Below are positions 49,747 to 58,084 of a stretch of DNA of 64,000 bases, in pieces. Source of the DNA: Streptomyces sp. Ag109_O5-10. Its GTDB lineage: Bacteria > Actinomycetota > Actinomycetes > Streptomycetales > Streptomycetaceae. The DNA is taken from contig NZ_FNTQ01000001.1 of the NCBI RefSeq assembly GCF_900105755.1, positions 7,130,001 through 7,194,000 on the forward strand, in the 5' to 3' direction. Position numbers and translations under genes: made by a program. Under the pieces are notes generated by a model, which was not told the DNA's origin, searched no databases, and worked only from the letters and a program-made list of their open reading frames with translations. Numbering within the stretch: the stretch's first letter is position 1; the number at the start of each line of letters is the position of its first letter.

Positions 49747-50667
49747 TCAGGCGGCCACGAACCCCGCGAACTCCTCGTACACCGCGCGCAGGTGGTCCGC
49801 CGCCTCCCGGCCGGCGGCCCGCAGGGGCGCCCGTACCGGTCCTGCCGGCAGGCCGGCCCCGGCGAGCAGCGCCTTCGCCGTGACCGTGCCCGGCAGGCCC
49901 GCGGCCGTCATCGCCTCGATCAACGGCACGGCCCGCAGCTGGAGTTCGGCCGCGCGGACGGTGTCGCCCGCGTCGAACGTGTCCAGGATCGCGGCGACCT
50001 GGGAGGGGACGGCATTGGCCACCGTGCTCACACAGCCGGCCGCGCCCACCGCGTACAGAGCGAGGATGTGCTCGTCGCAGCCCGCGTAGTACGCCAGGTC
50101 CGTGCGCGCCAGCACCTTCTGGGTGCCGAGGAAGTCGTACGAGCAGTCCTTCACGGCCACGATCCGTGGGTGTGCGGCGAGCCGGACCAGCGTCTCCGGC
50201 TCGATCCGGGTGCCGGTGCGGCCCGGGATGTCGTACAGCATCACCGGCAGCCCGCTCGCCTCGGCCACCTGGAGGAAATGCGCCTCCAGGGCGTCCTGCG
50301 GTGGCCTGCTGTAGTACGGCGACACCACCAGGACGCCGTCCGCGCCCGCCTTCTCGGCCGCGAGGGCGAGCTCGACGGTGTGCAGGGTGTCCGCGGTGCC
50401 CACGCCCGCCACGAGCGGCACCCGCTCGCCCACCGCCGCCCGGACGGCCGCGATCAGCTCGGCCTTCTCCGTGTCCGTCGTGGTCGGCGACTCACCGGTG
50501 GTGCCGTTCAGCACCAGGCCGTCGCACCCCTCCGCCACCAGATGCGTGGCCAGCCGCCGAGCTCCGTCGAGGTCGAGGGCGCCCGTTTCGGTGAAGGGGG
50601 TGACCATCGCGCAGAGGGTGCGGCCGAAGGGGCGGGGCGAACAGGCGGTGCCGTACGGGTTCGTCAT
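49747..50667 (-). CDS. DapA-family aldolase (dihydrodipicolinate synthase-like)
   Basis: A 306-residue TIM-barrel class I aldolase. DHDPS features present: LVLNGTTGESPTTTDTEK, the Tyr in VMLYDIPGRTGTRI and the Schiff-base Lys in RIVAVKDCSYD. True DapA condenses pyruvate with aspartate semialdehyde for lysine; Streptomyces genomes hold several related N-acetylneuraminate-lyase-type paralogues, so the substrate is not certain. dapD, 2.3 kb away, makes a lysine role possible. ATG 50667 fits the family; an in-frame GTG at 50703 has no ribosome site. Confidence 0.85.
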   Translation of the reverse strand: MTNPYGTACSPRPFGRTLCAMVTPFTETGALDLDGARRLATHLVAEGCDGLVLNGTTGESPTTTDTEKAELIAAVRAAVGERVPLVAGVGTADTLHTVELALAAEKAGADGVLVVSPYYSRPPQDALEAHFLQVAEASGLPVMLYDIPGRTGTRIEPETLVRLAAHPRIVAVKDCSYDFLGTQKVLARTDLAYYAGCDEHILALYAVGAAGCVSTVANAVPSQVAAILDTFDAGDTVRAAELQLRAVPLIEAMTAAGLPGTVTAKALLAGAGLPAGPVRAPLRAAGREAADHLRAVYEEFAGFVAA

Positions 50668-50693
50668 GGGAGTAGTCTCGGCGGGGCGACAGC

Positions 50694-50739
50694 TTAGCTC
50701 CACTTAATTTTTCTACGGTGTATGGCTTAGTGGTGCTAA
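50694..50739. promoter_or_regulatory. AT-rich imperfect inverted repeat
   Basis: TTAGCTCCACTTAA (50694-50707) and CTTAGTGGTGCTAA (50726-50739) are inverted copies matching at 11 of 14 bases, around an AT-rich centre rare at this GC level. The site lies 27-72 bp upstream of the DapA-like gene and 131 bp before the next forward gene. It looks like a regulator's operator over a promoter. Confidence 0.45.
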
Positions 50740-50869
50740 ATTGTTGATCGACCTGCCGCGCGCGGTGGCGTCGTGACGCGAGCCGAGGCCCTGTGTCCAA
50801 AACAGCCCCTCATGGGTCACTATGGGCCGGACGGTCACCGACGGCAGGTCATGGGTCATGGGAGGCACC

Positions 50870-51028
50870 ATGAAGCTGGGCAAGGCACTGGCCACCGGGG
50901 TCGCCGAGGAGCGGCTGCCCGGCCACGGCGAAGTACCCGAAATCCCCGAACTTCCCGAAGAGATCCACGAGATCGAGGAGATCCGCGAGACCAGGGCCGC
51001 GTCCGAAGAGGCTCCGGCCGCCCGGTGA
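50870..51028 (+). CDS. Small acidic hypothetical protein
   Basis: A 52-residue protein, KLGKALATGVAEE at the start and an acidic proline-glutamate stretch (PEIPELPEEIHEIEEIRE) after it. I do not recognise a family; the stretch would form a charged extended or coiled segment. GGGAGG lies 7 nt before the ATG, which supports translation. The stop overlaps the next start by GTGA, so the two are translated as a pair. Confidence 0.6.
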   Translation: MKLGKALATGVAEERLPGHGEVPEIPELPEEIHEIEEIRETRAASEEAPAAR

Positions 51029-51702
51029 GGCTGTGGCTCCCGGCGGAACGGCCGACGGAGCCGCCGGCCGGCTACAAGATCGCCCACCCGATGCTGTCCC
51101 AGGACGGTACGCGGGCCGGCTTCACCGGAGTGTCGCTGGGCGGCGCGCTGCCGTACGGAGTGCTGGACGACGCGTCCTGCGTCTACGGCCGACGGCATCG
51201 CCCGCCCGCACGGCTGTGCGACTGCGGTTTCCACTGCGTGCACGAACGCGAGGTCGCCGAGGCCCTGTTGTGCACCGCCGAGCACCAGGCGGCCGTGCTG
51301 CTCGAAGTCTCCGTACTCGGCGCCTACCTCCGTTTCGAGCGTGGCTTCCGCTATGCCCGGCAGCGGGTGCGGACCGCGACCGTGGGGCCGTGCGCCTGCG
51401 GTGCGCCGGCCGTCGCGCTCGCCGACTCGGGCTGGGGCAGGCCCGGTTGGCGGGCCCTCGCGGCCGCCTGCGCGGGTTGTGTACGCGCGCGTGCGTCCGT
51501 CTCGCTCGCCGGGTTCGCCCGGCTGGCGGGGGAGGGGCTGCGGGTGATCGCCGGCGGTGCGGGGGCCGCCGGCGGCCGGGTGGCGGGGGAAGAAGGCCTC
51601 GGTGTGCCCGAACTGGTCGCGGAGGCGGCTCTGTTGCAGGCCCGCCTCGACTGGTTCCAGAGCCAGCTGGCCCGGCTCGGCGAACGGGGGGAGCAGGGCT
51701 GA
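51025..51702 (+). CDS. Cys-rich hypothetical protein
   Basis: A 225-residue protein with cysteine/histidine clusters that may bind zinc: LCDCGFHCVHE near residue 70, then CACGAP and CAGCVR. The C-terminal end is helical and Leu/Ala-rich (AEAALLQARLDWFQSQLARLG). Not recognised. The GTG start overlaps the preceding small acidic gene, and 73 bp later comes a repeat-rich membrane protein. Confidence 0.65.
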   Translation: MRLWLPAERPTEPPAGYKIAHPMLSQDGTRAGFTGVSLGGALPYGVLDDASCVYGRRHRPPARLCDCGFHCVHEREVAEALLCTAEHQAAVLLEVSVLGAYLRFERGFRYARQRVRTATVGPCACGAPAVALADSGWGRPGWRALAAACAGCVRARASVSLAGFARLAGEGLRVIAGGAGAAGGRVAGEEGLGVPELVAEAALLQARLDWFQSQLARLGERGEQG

Positions 51703-51775
51703 GGACGGCCGGACCGGGTACCCGGAGGGTCCGCAGGCAGAGCGGACGCCGACGAGACCAGGAGGGGCAGCACTG

Positions 51776-52252
51776 ATGACGAAGAGGACCGCACGCGGAA
51801 CGGGGGCCCGACTGACCGGCACGGCCGGCGCGTTGGCGGCGAAGGCCGACCTCAAGGGCCGTACCCAGGCCCGCGCCGCCGACCTCAAGGACCGGGCCGG
51901 CGCGCTGAGCGTACAGCTGCGCGAAGGTGCGACGAAGGCCGGTCAGCAGGCCCAGGGTCGTGCGATGAAGGGCGGCCACGCGGCACAGGAGCAGATGGCC
52001 AAGGCGCGCCACACGTTCCAGGAGCAGGCGCTGCGGACCGGGCACGCCGTGCAGGAGCGGGCGGGGCACGCCGGGCACCTGGCGACGGAGAAGGCCGCCG
52101 AGGCGGGGCGCGCCGTCGAGGGCCGGGTCGCACAGCCCGCGCGCATGGCCGTGCGGGCGCTCGTCCGGCTTCCCCGGCCGGTGCTGTTCGCGGGCGCCGC
52201 GACCGTCGTCGCGGTTGCGGTGGGCGTGCTGCGCCGGCGCCGCCGCACCTAA
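51776..52252 (+). CDS. Ala-rich helical-repeat protein with C-terminal anchor
   Basis: A 158-residue protein. Residues 10-120 are amphipathic repeats rich in Ala, Gln, Lys and Arg (AADLKDRAGALSVQLREGAT, HAVQERAGHAGHLATEKAAE), like LEA or DUF3618-type proteins. It ends with one hydrophobic helix (PVLFAGAATVVAVAVGVL) and an Arg-rich tail, so it is probably tail-anchored in the membrane. AGGAGGGG precedes the ATG. No defined function. Confidence 0.65.
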   Translation: MTKRTARGTGARLTGTAGALAAKADLKGRTQARAADLKDRAGALSVQLREGATKAGQQAQGRAMKGGHAAQEQMAKARHTFQEQALRTGHAVQERAGHAGHLATEKAAEAGRAVEGRVAQPARMAVRALVRLPRPVLFAGAATVVAVAVGVLRRRRRT

Positions 52253-52331
52253 GCGCGGGGGTTCGCCGGGGCTCGCCGGGATTCGCCGGCTCCCGCCGGA
52301 GGGCCGTCCACCGTTCCAGCGTTCCGCCGGT

Positions 52332-52375
52332 CCACCGAAAACTCCACCTCTGTGGACAAAAAAAGTTTTCGGTGG
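52332..52375. promoter_or_regulatory. Inverted repeat before ArsR/SRPBCC pair
   Basis: CCACCGAAAACT (52332-52343) and AGTTTTCGGTGG (52364-52375) are perfect 12-base arms around a 20-nt centre that itself holds TCCAC/GTGGA and a run of A. It lies 13 bp before the ATG of the ArsR-like regulator, which is where an autorepressor would bind or where a leader hairpin would hide the start. Confidence 0.6.
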
Positions 52376-52387
52376 GACGGTGGTGCC

Positions 52388-52996
52388 ATGCTGGACGTCA
52401 CCGTGATCGAGGACCCCGAGGCAGCGGCCGTGTCGCTGGACCCCATAAGGGCCAGGCTGCTCGCCGAACTGGCCGACGCGCCCGCGTCGGCCGCGATGCT
52501 GGCCGGCCGGGTCGGGCTGCCCCGGCAGAAGGTGAACTACCACCTCAAGACGCTGGAGCGGCACGGCCTGGTGGAGCTGGCCGGCGAGCGGCGCAAGGGC
52601 AACGTCAACGAGCGGCTGATGCGCGCGACCGCCGCGTCGTACGTCATCTCGCCGGCAGCCCTGCCCGCCGTACAGCCGGACCCGGACCGCTTCCGCGACC
52701 AGCTCTCCGCGCGCTGGCTGCTCGCGCTCGGCGCGCGCCTGGTGCGCGACGTCGGCATGCTGATCACCGGGGCCGCCAAGGCCCGCAAGCGGCTGGCGAC
52801 CTACGCGCTGGACGGCGAGGTCCGCTTCGCCTCCGCCGCCGACCGCGCGGCCTTCGTGCAGGAGCTGACGGCGGGCGTGAGCGCGCTCATCCGCAAGTAC
52901 GACGCACCCGACGCGGAGGGCGGCCGGGACCACCGGATCGTGGTCGCCGTCCATCCCACGGTCAAGGACCGGCCCACCCCCGAGCTGGAACAGTAG
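52388..52996 (+). CDS. ArsR-like winged-helix regulator
   Basis: A 202-residue regulator with an N-terminal winged helix (LDPIRARLLAELADAPASAA, then GLPRQKVNYHLKTLERHGLV) and a helical C-terminal domain without clear metal-binding cysteines. ATG 52388 is the start after the operator-like repeat; the longer in-frame ATG lies inside the repeat. It is paired with the SRPBCC gene 17 bp downstream, a common pairing in which the regulator controls its partner. Confidence 0.85.
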   Translation: MLDVTVIEDPEAAAVSLDPIRARLLAELADAPASAAMLAGRVGLPRQKVNYHLKTLERHGLVELAGERRKGNVNERLMRATAASYVISPAALPAVQPDPDRFRDQLSARWLLALGARLVRDVGMLITGAAKARKRLATYALDGEVRFASAADRAAFVQELTAGVSALIRKYDAPDAEGGRDHRIVVAVHPTVKDRPTPELEQ

Positions 52997-53013
52997 GCGG
53001 CAGGAGCCCCATC

Positions 53014-53751
53014 ATGTCCAAGGAATTCGAGATCGCCCGCGAGTTCGAGGTCGACGCCACGCCCGCGGAGGTGTGGGAGGCGATCACCCACGGCACCGGC
53101 GGCTATCTGTGGCCGATGCAGCCGCCCGAGCCACGGGTGGGCGGCGCGGCGGCCTTCGGCTCCACCGTCACCGCCTACGACCCGCCGCACCACCTGGTCG
53201 TCCGCAGCGAGGACGTCGGCTTCCCGACGCAGAGCGCCAACCAGCTGGAGCACGTCATCGAGGAGCGCGACGAGGGCCGCCGTGCCTGGGTGCGCTACGT
53301 GCACAGCGGGATCTTCACCGACGACTGGGACAACCAGTACGACGGCGCGGGCCGGCACACCGACTTCTACCTGCACACCCTGCGCGAGTACCTCACCCAC
53401 TTCGCGCCCCGCCCGGTGAGCTTCGCCCAGCTGAACGGTCCGGAGGCGTCCCAGGCGCCGGACGCCTTCGTCGCCGTGGGCCGCGCCCTCGGCCTGCCGG
53501 ACGACCTGTCCGCGGGCGCGAAGACGAGCGTCCACGGGCCCGGCGGGCGGGTCCTGGAAGCGGTGGTCGACTACCGCGACCCGTACTTCGTCGGACTGCG
53601 CACCGAGGACGCCCTGATCCGGTTCTTCGGGCGGAACCACTGGGGCGCCCCGGTCGGCATCAGCGTCCACGACTTCGCGCCGGACGCCGACGCCGAGGCG
53701 AACGAGACCGCCTGGCAGGACTGGCTGAACGGGGTGTTCAGCCGGTCCTGA
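53014..53751 (+). CDS. SRPBCC/AHSA1-family protein
   Basis: A 245-residue protein with an N-terminal START-like fold (FEIAREFEVDATPAEVWEAI, then GSTVTAYDPPHHLVVRSE) typical of AHSA1/SRPBCC ligand-binding proteins, and a second related half. The hydrophobic cavity would hold a lipid or polyketide-like ligand, but none can be named. GGCAGGAG 5 nt upstream supports the ATG. It forms an operon with the ArsR-like gene and converges on the nuclease gene with only 15 bp between stops. Confidence 0.82.
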   Translation: MSKEFEIAREFEVDATPAEVWEAITHGTGGYLWPMQPPEPRVGGAAAFGSTVTAYDPPHHLVVRSEDVGFPTQSANQLEHVIEERDEGRRAWVRYVHSGIFTDDWDNQYDGAGRHTDFYLHTLREYLTHFAPRPVSFAQLNGPEASQAPDAFVAVGRALGLPDDLSAGAKTSVHGPGGRVLEAVVDYRDPYFVGLRTEDALIRFFGRNHWGAPVGISVHDFAPDADAEANETAWQDWLNGVFSRS

Positions 53752-53766
53752 GCCACGGCCGGCCGC

Positions 53767-55593
53767 TTACGGGCGGAAGCGCAGCACCTGCGGGTCGTGG
53801 TCGCTGACCTGGTCGTGGAACTCCGAGTTGATGTGCACGCTGTCGTACTCGAAGTCGCCCTTGCCGCGGATCTGCTTGCTGATCAGGATCTGGTCCAGGA
53901 CCTGCTCGTTGCCCTGGTAGTCGTAGGTGTAGCGCTCCTTCGTCGGCAGCGACTGGATCGCCGACCAGAGCGCGCCGTGGCTCTCCAGGATCTTGGTGGT
54001 GCCGGAGAAGTCGAAGTCGTTCATGTCGCCGAGCGCGATGACCTCGGCGTCCTTCTGGACGTCGAGGATGCTCCGGACGAACGAGTTGACCAGCGTCGCC
54101 TGCGCGTGGCGCTGGGTCTCCGAGCTGCGCGCCACCGGCTGGTACTGCGAGGTCAGGCCCTGGTCGCCGCCCTTGGAGTTCAGGTGGTTGGCGATCACGA
54201 AGACCGTCCTGCCCTGGAAGACGAACTCACCGGCGAGCGGCTTGCGGCTGGCCGTCCAGGCGGTGTTCGCCGGGTCGACGCGGCCGGGGGAGGCCGTCAG
54301 CTGCGCCTTGCCGTGCACCTCGGTGACGCCCACCGCGGTGGTGGAGTCGCCGCCCGCGCGGTCGACGAAGGAGACCCGCTCCGGGTTGAACAGGAAGACC
54401 TGCCGGATGTTGCCGCCGGGCTCGCCGCCGTCCTGGTCGTTGACGGGGTTGACGGAACGCCACTGGTACTTCGGGCCGCCGGCCGCGACGATCGCGTCGA
54501 TCAGCTTGTTCACCGTCACGTCGGCGGCGACCGTGCCGTCGTCCGTCGCGCCGTTGTCGTCCTGGATCTCCTCCAGAGACACGATGTCGGGCGACTGGAG
54601 GTTGTTCACGATCGCGGACGCGTGCGCGGCGAAGGTGCCGTCCGAGGGGTCGAGGTTCTCGACGTTGTAGGTCGCCACCGCCAGCTGGCCGTGCGACTGC
54701 TTCTTCGTCGTCTCGCGCTGCAGGCCGCCGCTCTTCAGGGTGCCGAGCCGGCTCGCGACCAGGGTGTAGCCGCCGTACTGGTTGTAGTCCATCGGGCCGG
54801 TCGTGGCGCCGGCCAGGGTGTCGCCGACGTTCGCCACCGGGAAGTCGGCGGTCGGGCCGAGGGACTGGATCTGCAGACGGCCGGTGTTCTGGTCGCGGTA
54901 GGAGCGGTACAGCGAGCCGCCGCGGCCGGTGCGGTTCTCGTGCGGCTTCACCGTGACCCACAGCTCGGCGTACGGGTCGGTCGCGGTGACCACGCGGGCG
55001 TCCGCGACCCGGACGTTCATGCCCTCAAGGGACTCGTAGTAGTCCAGGGCGTACTTCTTCGGCTGCAGGGTCAGCCCGTTGATCGAGTTGCTCGCGGCCG
55101 TGTCGCCCGTCGGGGTGTACGCGCTCGGCACCGACTTCTTGTCGATCACGACCGGCGCCGGGACCGCGTTGCCGGTGGAGACGGTGGTGACCGTCGGCTT
55201 GGTGATCTCCGTCAGCGACTGGTTGCCGGTGGCGGCGCCGCCCGGGACGTACTCGGAGACCGTGCCGGTGACCGTGACCGAGTCACCGACCGCGACCTTC
55301 GGGATGGAGCTGGTGAAGACGAAGACGCCCTCGCTGGTGGCCGGGTCGTCGTCCGGCGTCGGGTCCTGGAGCCAGAAACCTCGGGAGGAGCCGTAGGTGC
55401 GCGTGGCCGTGACGATGCCGGGGACGTCCGTCACCTTCTGGCCGGCGTACGGCGAGGTACGCGTCGTGCCCTGGACGTCGTGGATGCGCGGTCCGTCGGC
55501 CTGGGCGGGCGAGGTGAGGGCGACGGTGGACGCCGCGCTGCAGACGGCGGCGACGGTGAGCGCGGCGAGACGCGCGGAAGACCTGCTCGGCAA
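53767..55593 (-). CDS. Secreted endonuclease/exonuclease/phosphatase
   Basis: A 608-residue exported enzyme resembling extracellular nucleases of the ExeM/NucH kind. A signal peptide ends at AQA (residues 1-32), an OB-like region follows (DSVTVTGTVSEYVPGG), then an EEP catalytic domain: ATYNVENL, SLEEIQDD (metal Glu), NHLNSKGGD, GDMNDFD and SDHDPQV (catalytic His). The TTG start has GGAGGG 6 nt upstream. Eleven-base-spaced PHO boxes lie 60-118 bp upstream, so it likely degrades DNA for phosphate under PhoP control. Confidence 0.9.
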   Translation of the reverse strand: MPSRSSARLAALTVAAVCSAASTVALTSPAQADGPRIHDVQGTTRTSPYAGQKVTDVPGIVTATRTYGSSRGFWLQDPTPDDDPATSEGVFVFTSSIPKVAVGDSVTVTGTVSEYVPGGAATGNQSLTEITKPTVTTVSTGNAVPAPVVIDKKSVPSAYTPTGDTAASNSINGLTLQPKKYALDYYESLEGMNVRVADARVVTATDPYAELWVTVKPHENRTGRGGSLYRSYRDQNTGRLQIQSLGPTADFPVANVGDTLAGATTGPMDYNQYGGYTLVASRLGTLKSGGLQRETTKKQSHGQLAVATYNVENLDPSDGTFAAHASAIVNNLQSPDIVSLEEIQDDNGATDDGTVAADVTVNKLIDAIVAAGGPKYQWRSVNPVNDQDGGEPGGNIRQVFLFNPERVSFVDRAGGDSTTAVGVTEVHGKAQLTASPGRVDPANTAWTASRKPLAGEFVFQGRTVFVIANHLNSKGGDQGLTSQYQPVARSSETQRHAQATLVNSFVRSILDVQKDAEVIALGDMNDFDFSGTTKILESHGALWSAIQSLPTKERYTYDYQGNEQVLDQILISKQIRGKGDFEYDSVHINSEFHDQVSDHDPQVLRFRP

Positions 55594-55645
55594 GGGAATC
55601 CCTCCGGGGACATACGGAAGCGCCGGGACGAGGGCGTTGTTTTGG

Positions 55646-55711
55646 AGCGTTCATGACACGTCCATGAACGCCGTATGACGTGGATATGACACGCGTAGAC
55701 GTCGAGTGAAC
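55646..55711 (-). promoter_or_regulatory. PHO-box array for secreted nuclease
   Basis: On the reverse strand, GTCA/TTCA cores recur at exact 11-bp steps (four units, 55646-55690), preceded by GTTCACTCGAC and GTCTACGCGTG (55690-55711). This matches the Streptomyces PhoP-binding direct-repeat design (GTTCACC-like, 11-bp units). The palindrome GTTCATG/CATGAAC is embedded in it. Confidence 0.6.
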
Positions 55712-55936
55712 AGTTGTCCCCCCGTCTTCTACGCGCGTCAATCTCCTGCCTGGCCACGGCAGTTGTCAAGGTTTCAGCCATGGGCGGGGCCGGGCGGGGA
55801 GATGAACCGGGCGGCATGGGTGGAAATCCGTCTAGGCTGAGCGGCTGAGCCGTACGGCGCGCACGTGGTCGTACGGCCGTCGATACGGTGTCCATGTCGC
55901 CGTACGACCGTTGAGGCGTCCGAGGAGAACCAGCCG

Positions 55937-57367
55937 ATGTCTGACAGCGCCCCCCTGCCCCCGGTGCGGTTGCGTTCCGAAGCGGAGCTGGCGCACGCCG
56001 CGCTGTCCACGCCACTGCTCGCCCGGGCCGCCCGGCTCGCCCGCTGGGCCGGGCCCGACACCCGCGTGGACGCGGGCGGCGAACTGGTCGAGGAACAGCT
56101 CCCGGCCGCCGCCGAGGCGCTCGGACTCACCGGGGAGGACGCCGTCGGCCACGCCGGTGAGGCCTGGCGGGTCGCCATGGACGCGGGACTCGTCGAGATC
56201 TCCGACGAGGAGGCCGGGACGGTGGCGGCGGGGGAGGAGCTGACGCTGCTCACCGGTGGCTCGCCGCACGACGTCCTCGCGGTGTGGCAGGCCGCGCTGG
56301 AAACGGTCATCGCCGACGCGAGCGTGCCCGATCTGGACGGAATCGTCGACGCGCTCGACGAGGGCGGCGAGGTCGATTTCTCGTCACTCGGCTGGGACCC
56401 CGAGGCCGAGGCGGAGTTCCTCGACGGCGTCCTCGGCAACCTGTACCTGCTGACCGTGAGCGAGGGCGGTCCCGGCGAGGCGCCGGTGCCGCTGCCCGCG
56501 CTCGCCGCGTCGATGATCGTCCCCAACGACATGGGGGAGCCGACCAACGACGTCCTCGAACAGGTCTCCGACGCGATGATGCGGCTCGACGACCAGTTCC
56601 GGCTCCTTGAGCCGGTCGGGCTCGTCGAGTACCAGCCGGTCGACGAGGCGCTGATGGCCGACACGGAGGAGGAGCCGGCGGCGGGGCCGGTCGACGAGGC
56701 CGACGTCTCCCGGTACGGCATGGTGCGGCTCACCCCGCTCGGCGCGTACGGGCTGCGGGCGCGGCTGCTGGAGGCCGGCTTCGAGGCGCCGGCGGTCGGG
56801 GAGCTCGCCGACAAGGGCGCGGACGCGCTGCTCGACGGCACGGCCGCGTTCCCGCCGGGGGCCGCGCAGGCCGAGACCGAGCAGTGGCTGGCCCACCGGG
56901 AGTCCCTCGCGGCGGCCCGCGAGCTGCTGGCCGCCGCGCGCGGTGCGGACCCGGGCGCCCCGCTGCGGCGGCTGCGCTGTCAGCAGGCACTGTCCCTGCT
57001 CGGCGGGGAGGCCGAGCCCGCGCTCCGCGAGGTCCTCGACGACCCCGAGCTCGGCGGCCTGGCGAGGGTCTGGCTGGCCGAACGCGGCGCCGCCGACGTG
57101 CCGGTGCCCTCCCAGGACATGATCTTCTGGCTCACCATCGACACGGTGGCTGCACAACTGGCCGCCGAAGGGAACTCCGAGGAGCTCCAGGCGCTGGTGG
57201 AGGGGCTGGCCCAGCAGCACAGCGGCTTCTTCGCCGAGGCATGGCGGGTCGGCCACCCGGACACGGCCGACGTCCTGGAGGCCATGGGCCGGCTCCACCC
57301 CGACAAGAAGGTGGCCAAGGAGGCCCGCAAGGCGGCGTTCAAGGCGCGGTCGCAGCACGGGGGGTAG
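55937..57367 (+). CDS. Hypothetical protein with HEAT-like C terminus
   Basis: A 476-residue acidic soluble protein I do not recognise. It seems to be made of winged-helix-like and helical segments; residues 325-420 (LRRLRCQQALSLLGGEAEPA, LREVLDDPELGGLARVWLAE) resemble HEAT/ARM repeats. ATG 55937 with GAGGAGA upstream is preferred over a longer in-frame start. It lies between two PHO-controlled genes but has no PHO box of its own. The 113-bp tandem repeat begins 34 bp after its stop. Confidence 0.65.
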   Translation: MSDSAPLPPVRLRSEAELAHAALSTPLLARAARLARWAGPDTRVDAGGELVEEQLPAAAEALGLTGEDAVGHAGEAWRVAMDAGLVEISDEEAGTVAAGEELTLLTGGSPHDVLAVWQAALETVIADASVPDLDGIVDALDEGGEVDFSSLGWDPEAEAEFLDGVLGNLYLLTVSEGGPGEAPVPLPALAASMIVPNDMGEPTNDVLEQVSDAMMRLDDQFRLLEPVGLVEYQPVDEALMADTEEEPAAGPVDEADVSRYGMVRLTPLGAYGLRARLLEAGFEAPAVGELADKGADALLDGTAAFPPGAAQAETEQWLAHRESLAAARELLAAARGADPGAPLRRLRCQQALSLLGGEAEPALREVLDDPELGGLARVWLAERGAADVPVPSQDMIFWLTIDTVAAQLAAEGNSEELQALVEGLAQQHSGFFAEAWRVGHPDTADVLEAMGRLHPDKKVAKEARKAAFKARSQHGG

Positions 57368-57400
57368 GGGCCGGCGGGGTGGGGGCGCGCGGAGGCCGGG

Positions 57401-57895
57401 CACCGCCGGATGCGCGGTGTACGGCCGAGCGCCGTCGCGGCGGGAAACGGAGGATGTGGCGGGGCGGGGTGTTGTGGTGCGCGCCGGTGTGAGGGTGCGT
57501 GCGGGTGGTCGGGTGCCGGCGGATGCGGTCGTTCGGGCTGAGCGCCGCTGTGGTGGGAAACGGAGGATGTTGCGGCGCGTGGTGTTGTGGTGCGCGCCGG
57601 TGTGAGGGTGCGTGCGGGTGGTCGGGTGCCGGCGGATGCGGTCGTTCGGGCTGAGCGCCGCTGTGGTGGGAAACGGAGGATGTTGCGGCGCGTGGTGTTG
57701 TGGTGCGCGCCGGTGTGAGGGTGCGTGCGGGTGGTCGGGCGCTGCCGGATGCGGTCGTTCGGGCTGAGCGCCGCTGTGGTGGGAGACAGAGGATGGGGTG
57801 GGGCGGGGCGTTGTGGTGCGAGGGGGCGCGCGGGTGGTCGGGTGCCGGCGGATGTGGTCGTTCGGGCTGAGCGCAGCTGCGGCGGAAGAAAGATC
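57401..57895. repeat. 113-bp tandem repeat array
   Basis: The marker GGGAAACGGAGGATG (GGGAGACAGAGGATG in copy 4) recurs at 57442, 57555, 57668 and 57781, exactly 113 bp apart. Copies 2 and 3 look identical; copies 1 and 4 are diverged, and a shortened fifth unit ends near 57895. Each unit also holds GTCGTTCGGGCTGAGCGC and GTTGTGGTGCG. As 113 is not a multiple of 3, the array cannot encode a regular protein repeat. The rest of the gap to PhoX carries its PHO boxes and no gene. Confidence 0.85.
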
Positions 57896-57993
57896 GGCCG
57901 GGGGCTGTGTGGGGTGTTCTTGGGGTGGCCTTTGGGTTGGTGTGGGGCGGGGATTACGGGTTCATGGAACGGACGTCCGTGATGTCGCCGTGT

Positions 57994-58015
57994 GTTCAAC
58001 CGGTGTTCAAGGGCG
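57994..58015 (+). promoter_or_regulatory. PHO boxes for phoX-like gene
   Basis: GTTCAACCGGT (57994-58004) and GTTCAAGGGCG (58005-58015) are adjacent 11-base direct repeats, the minimal PhoP operator of Streptomyces, 70-91 nt before the ATG. A further GTTCATGG at 57960 lies about three turns of 11 bp upstream. Confidence 0.7.
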
Positions 58016-58084
58016 GCCGGGAGCGTGTGCGCCGAGTTGAGGTTCGCCACCCTCCACGGCACTCCGACCGTCACAGGAGACATC

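Noticed and set aside
57417..58040. Short open frames inside the 113-bp repeat
   Set aside because: The unit length shifts the frame in every copy and no ribosome site or codon bias supports translation.
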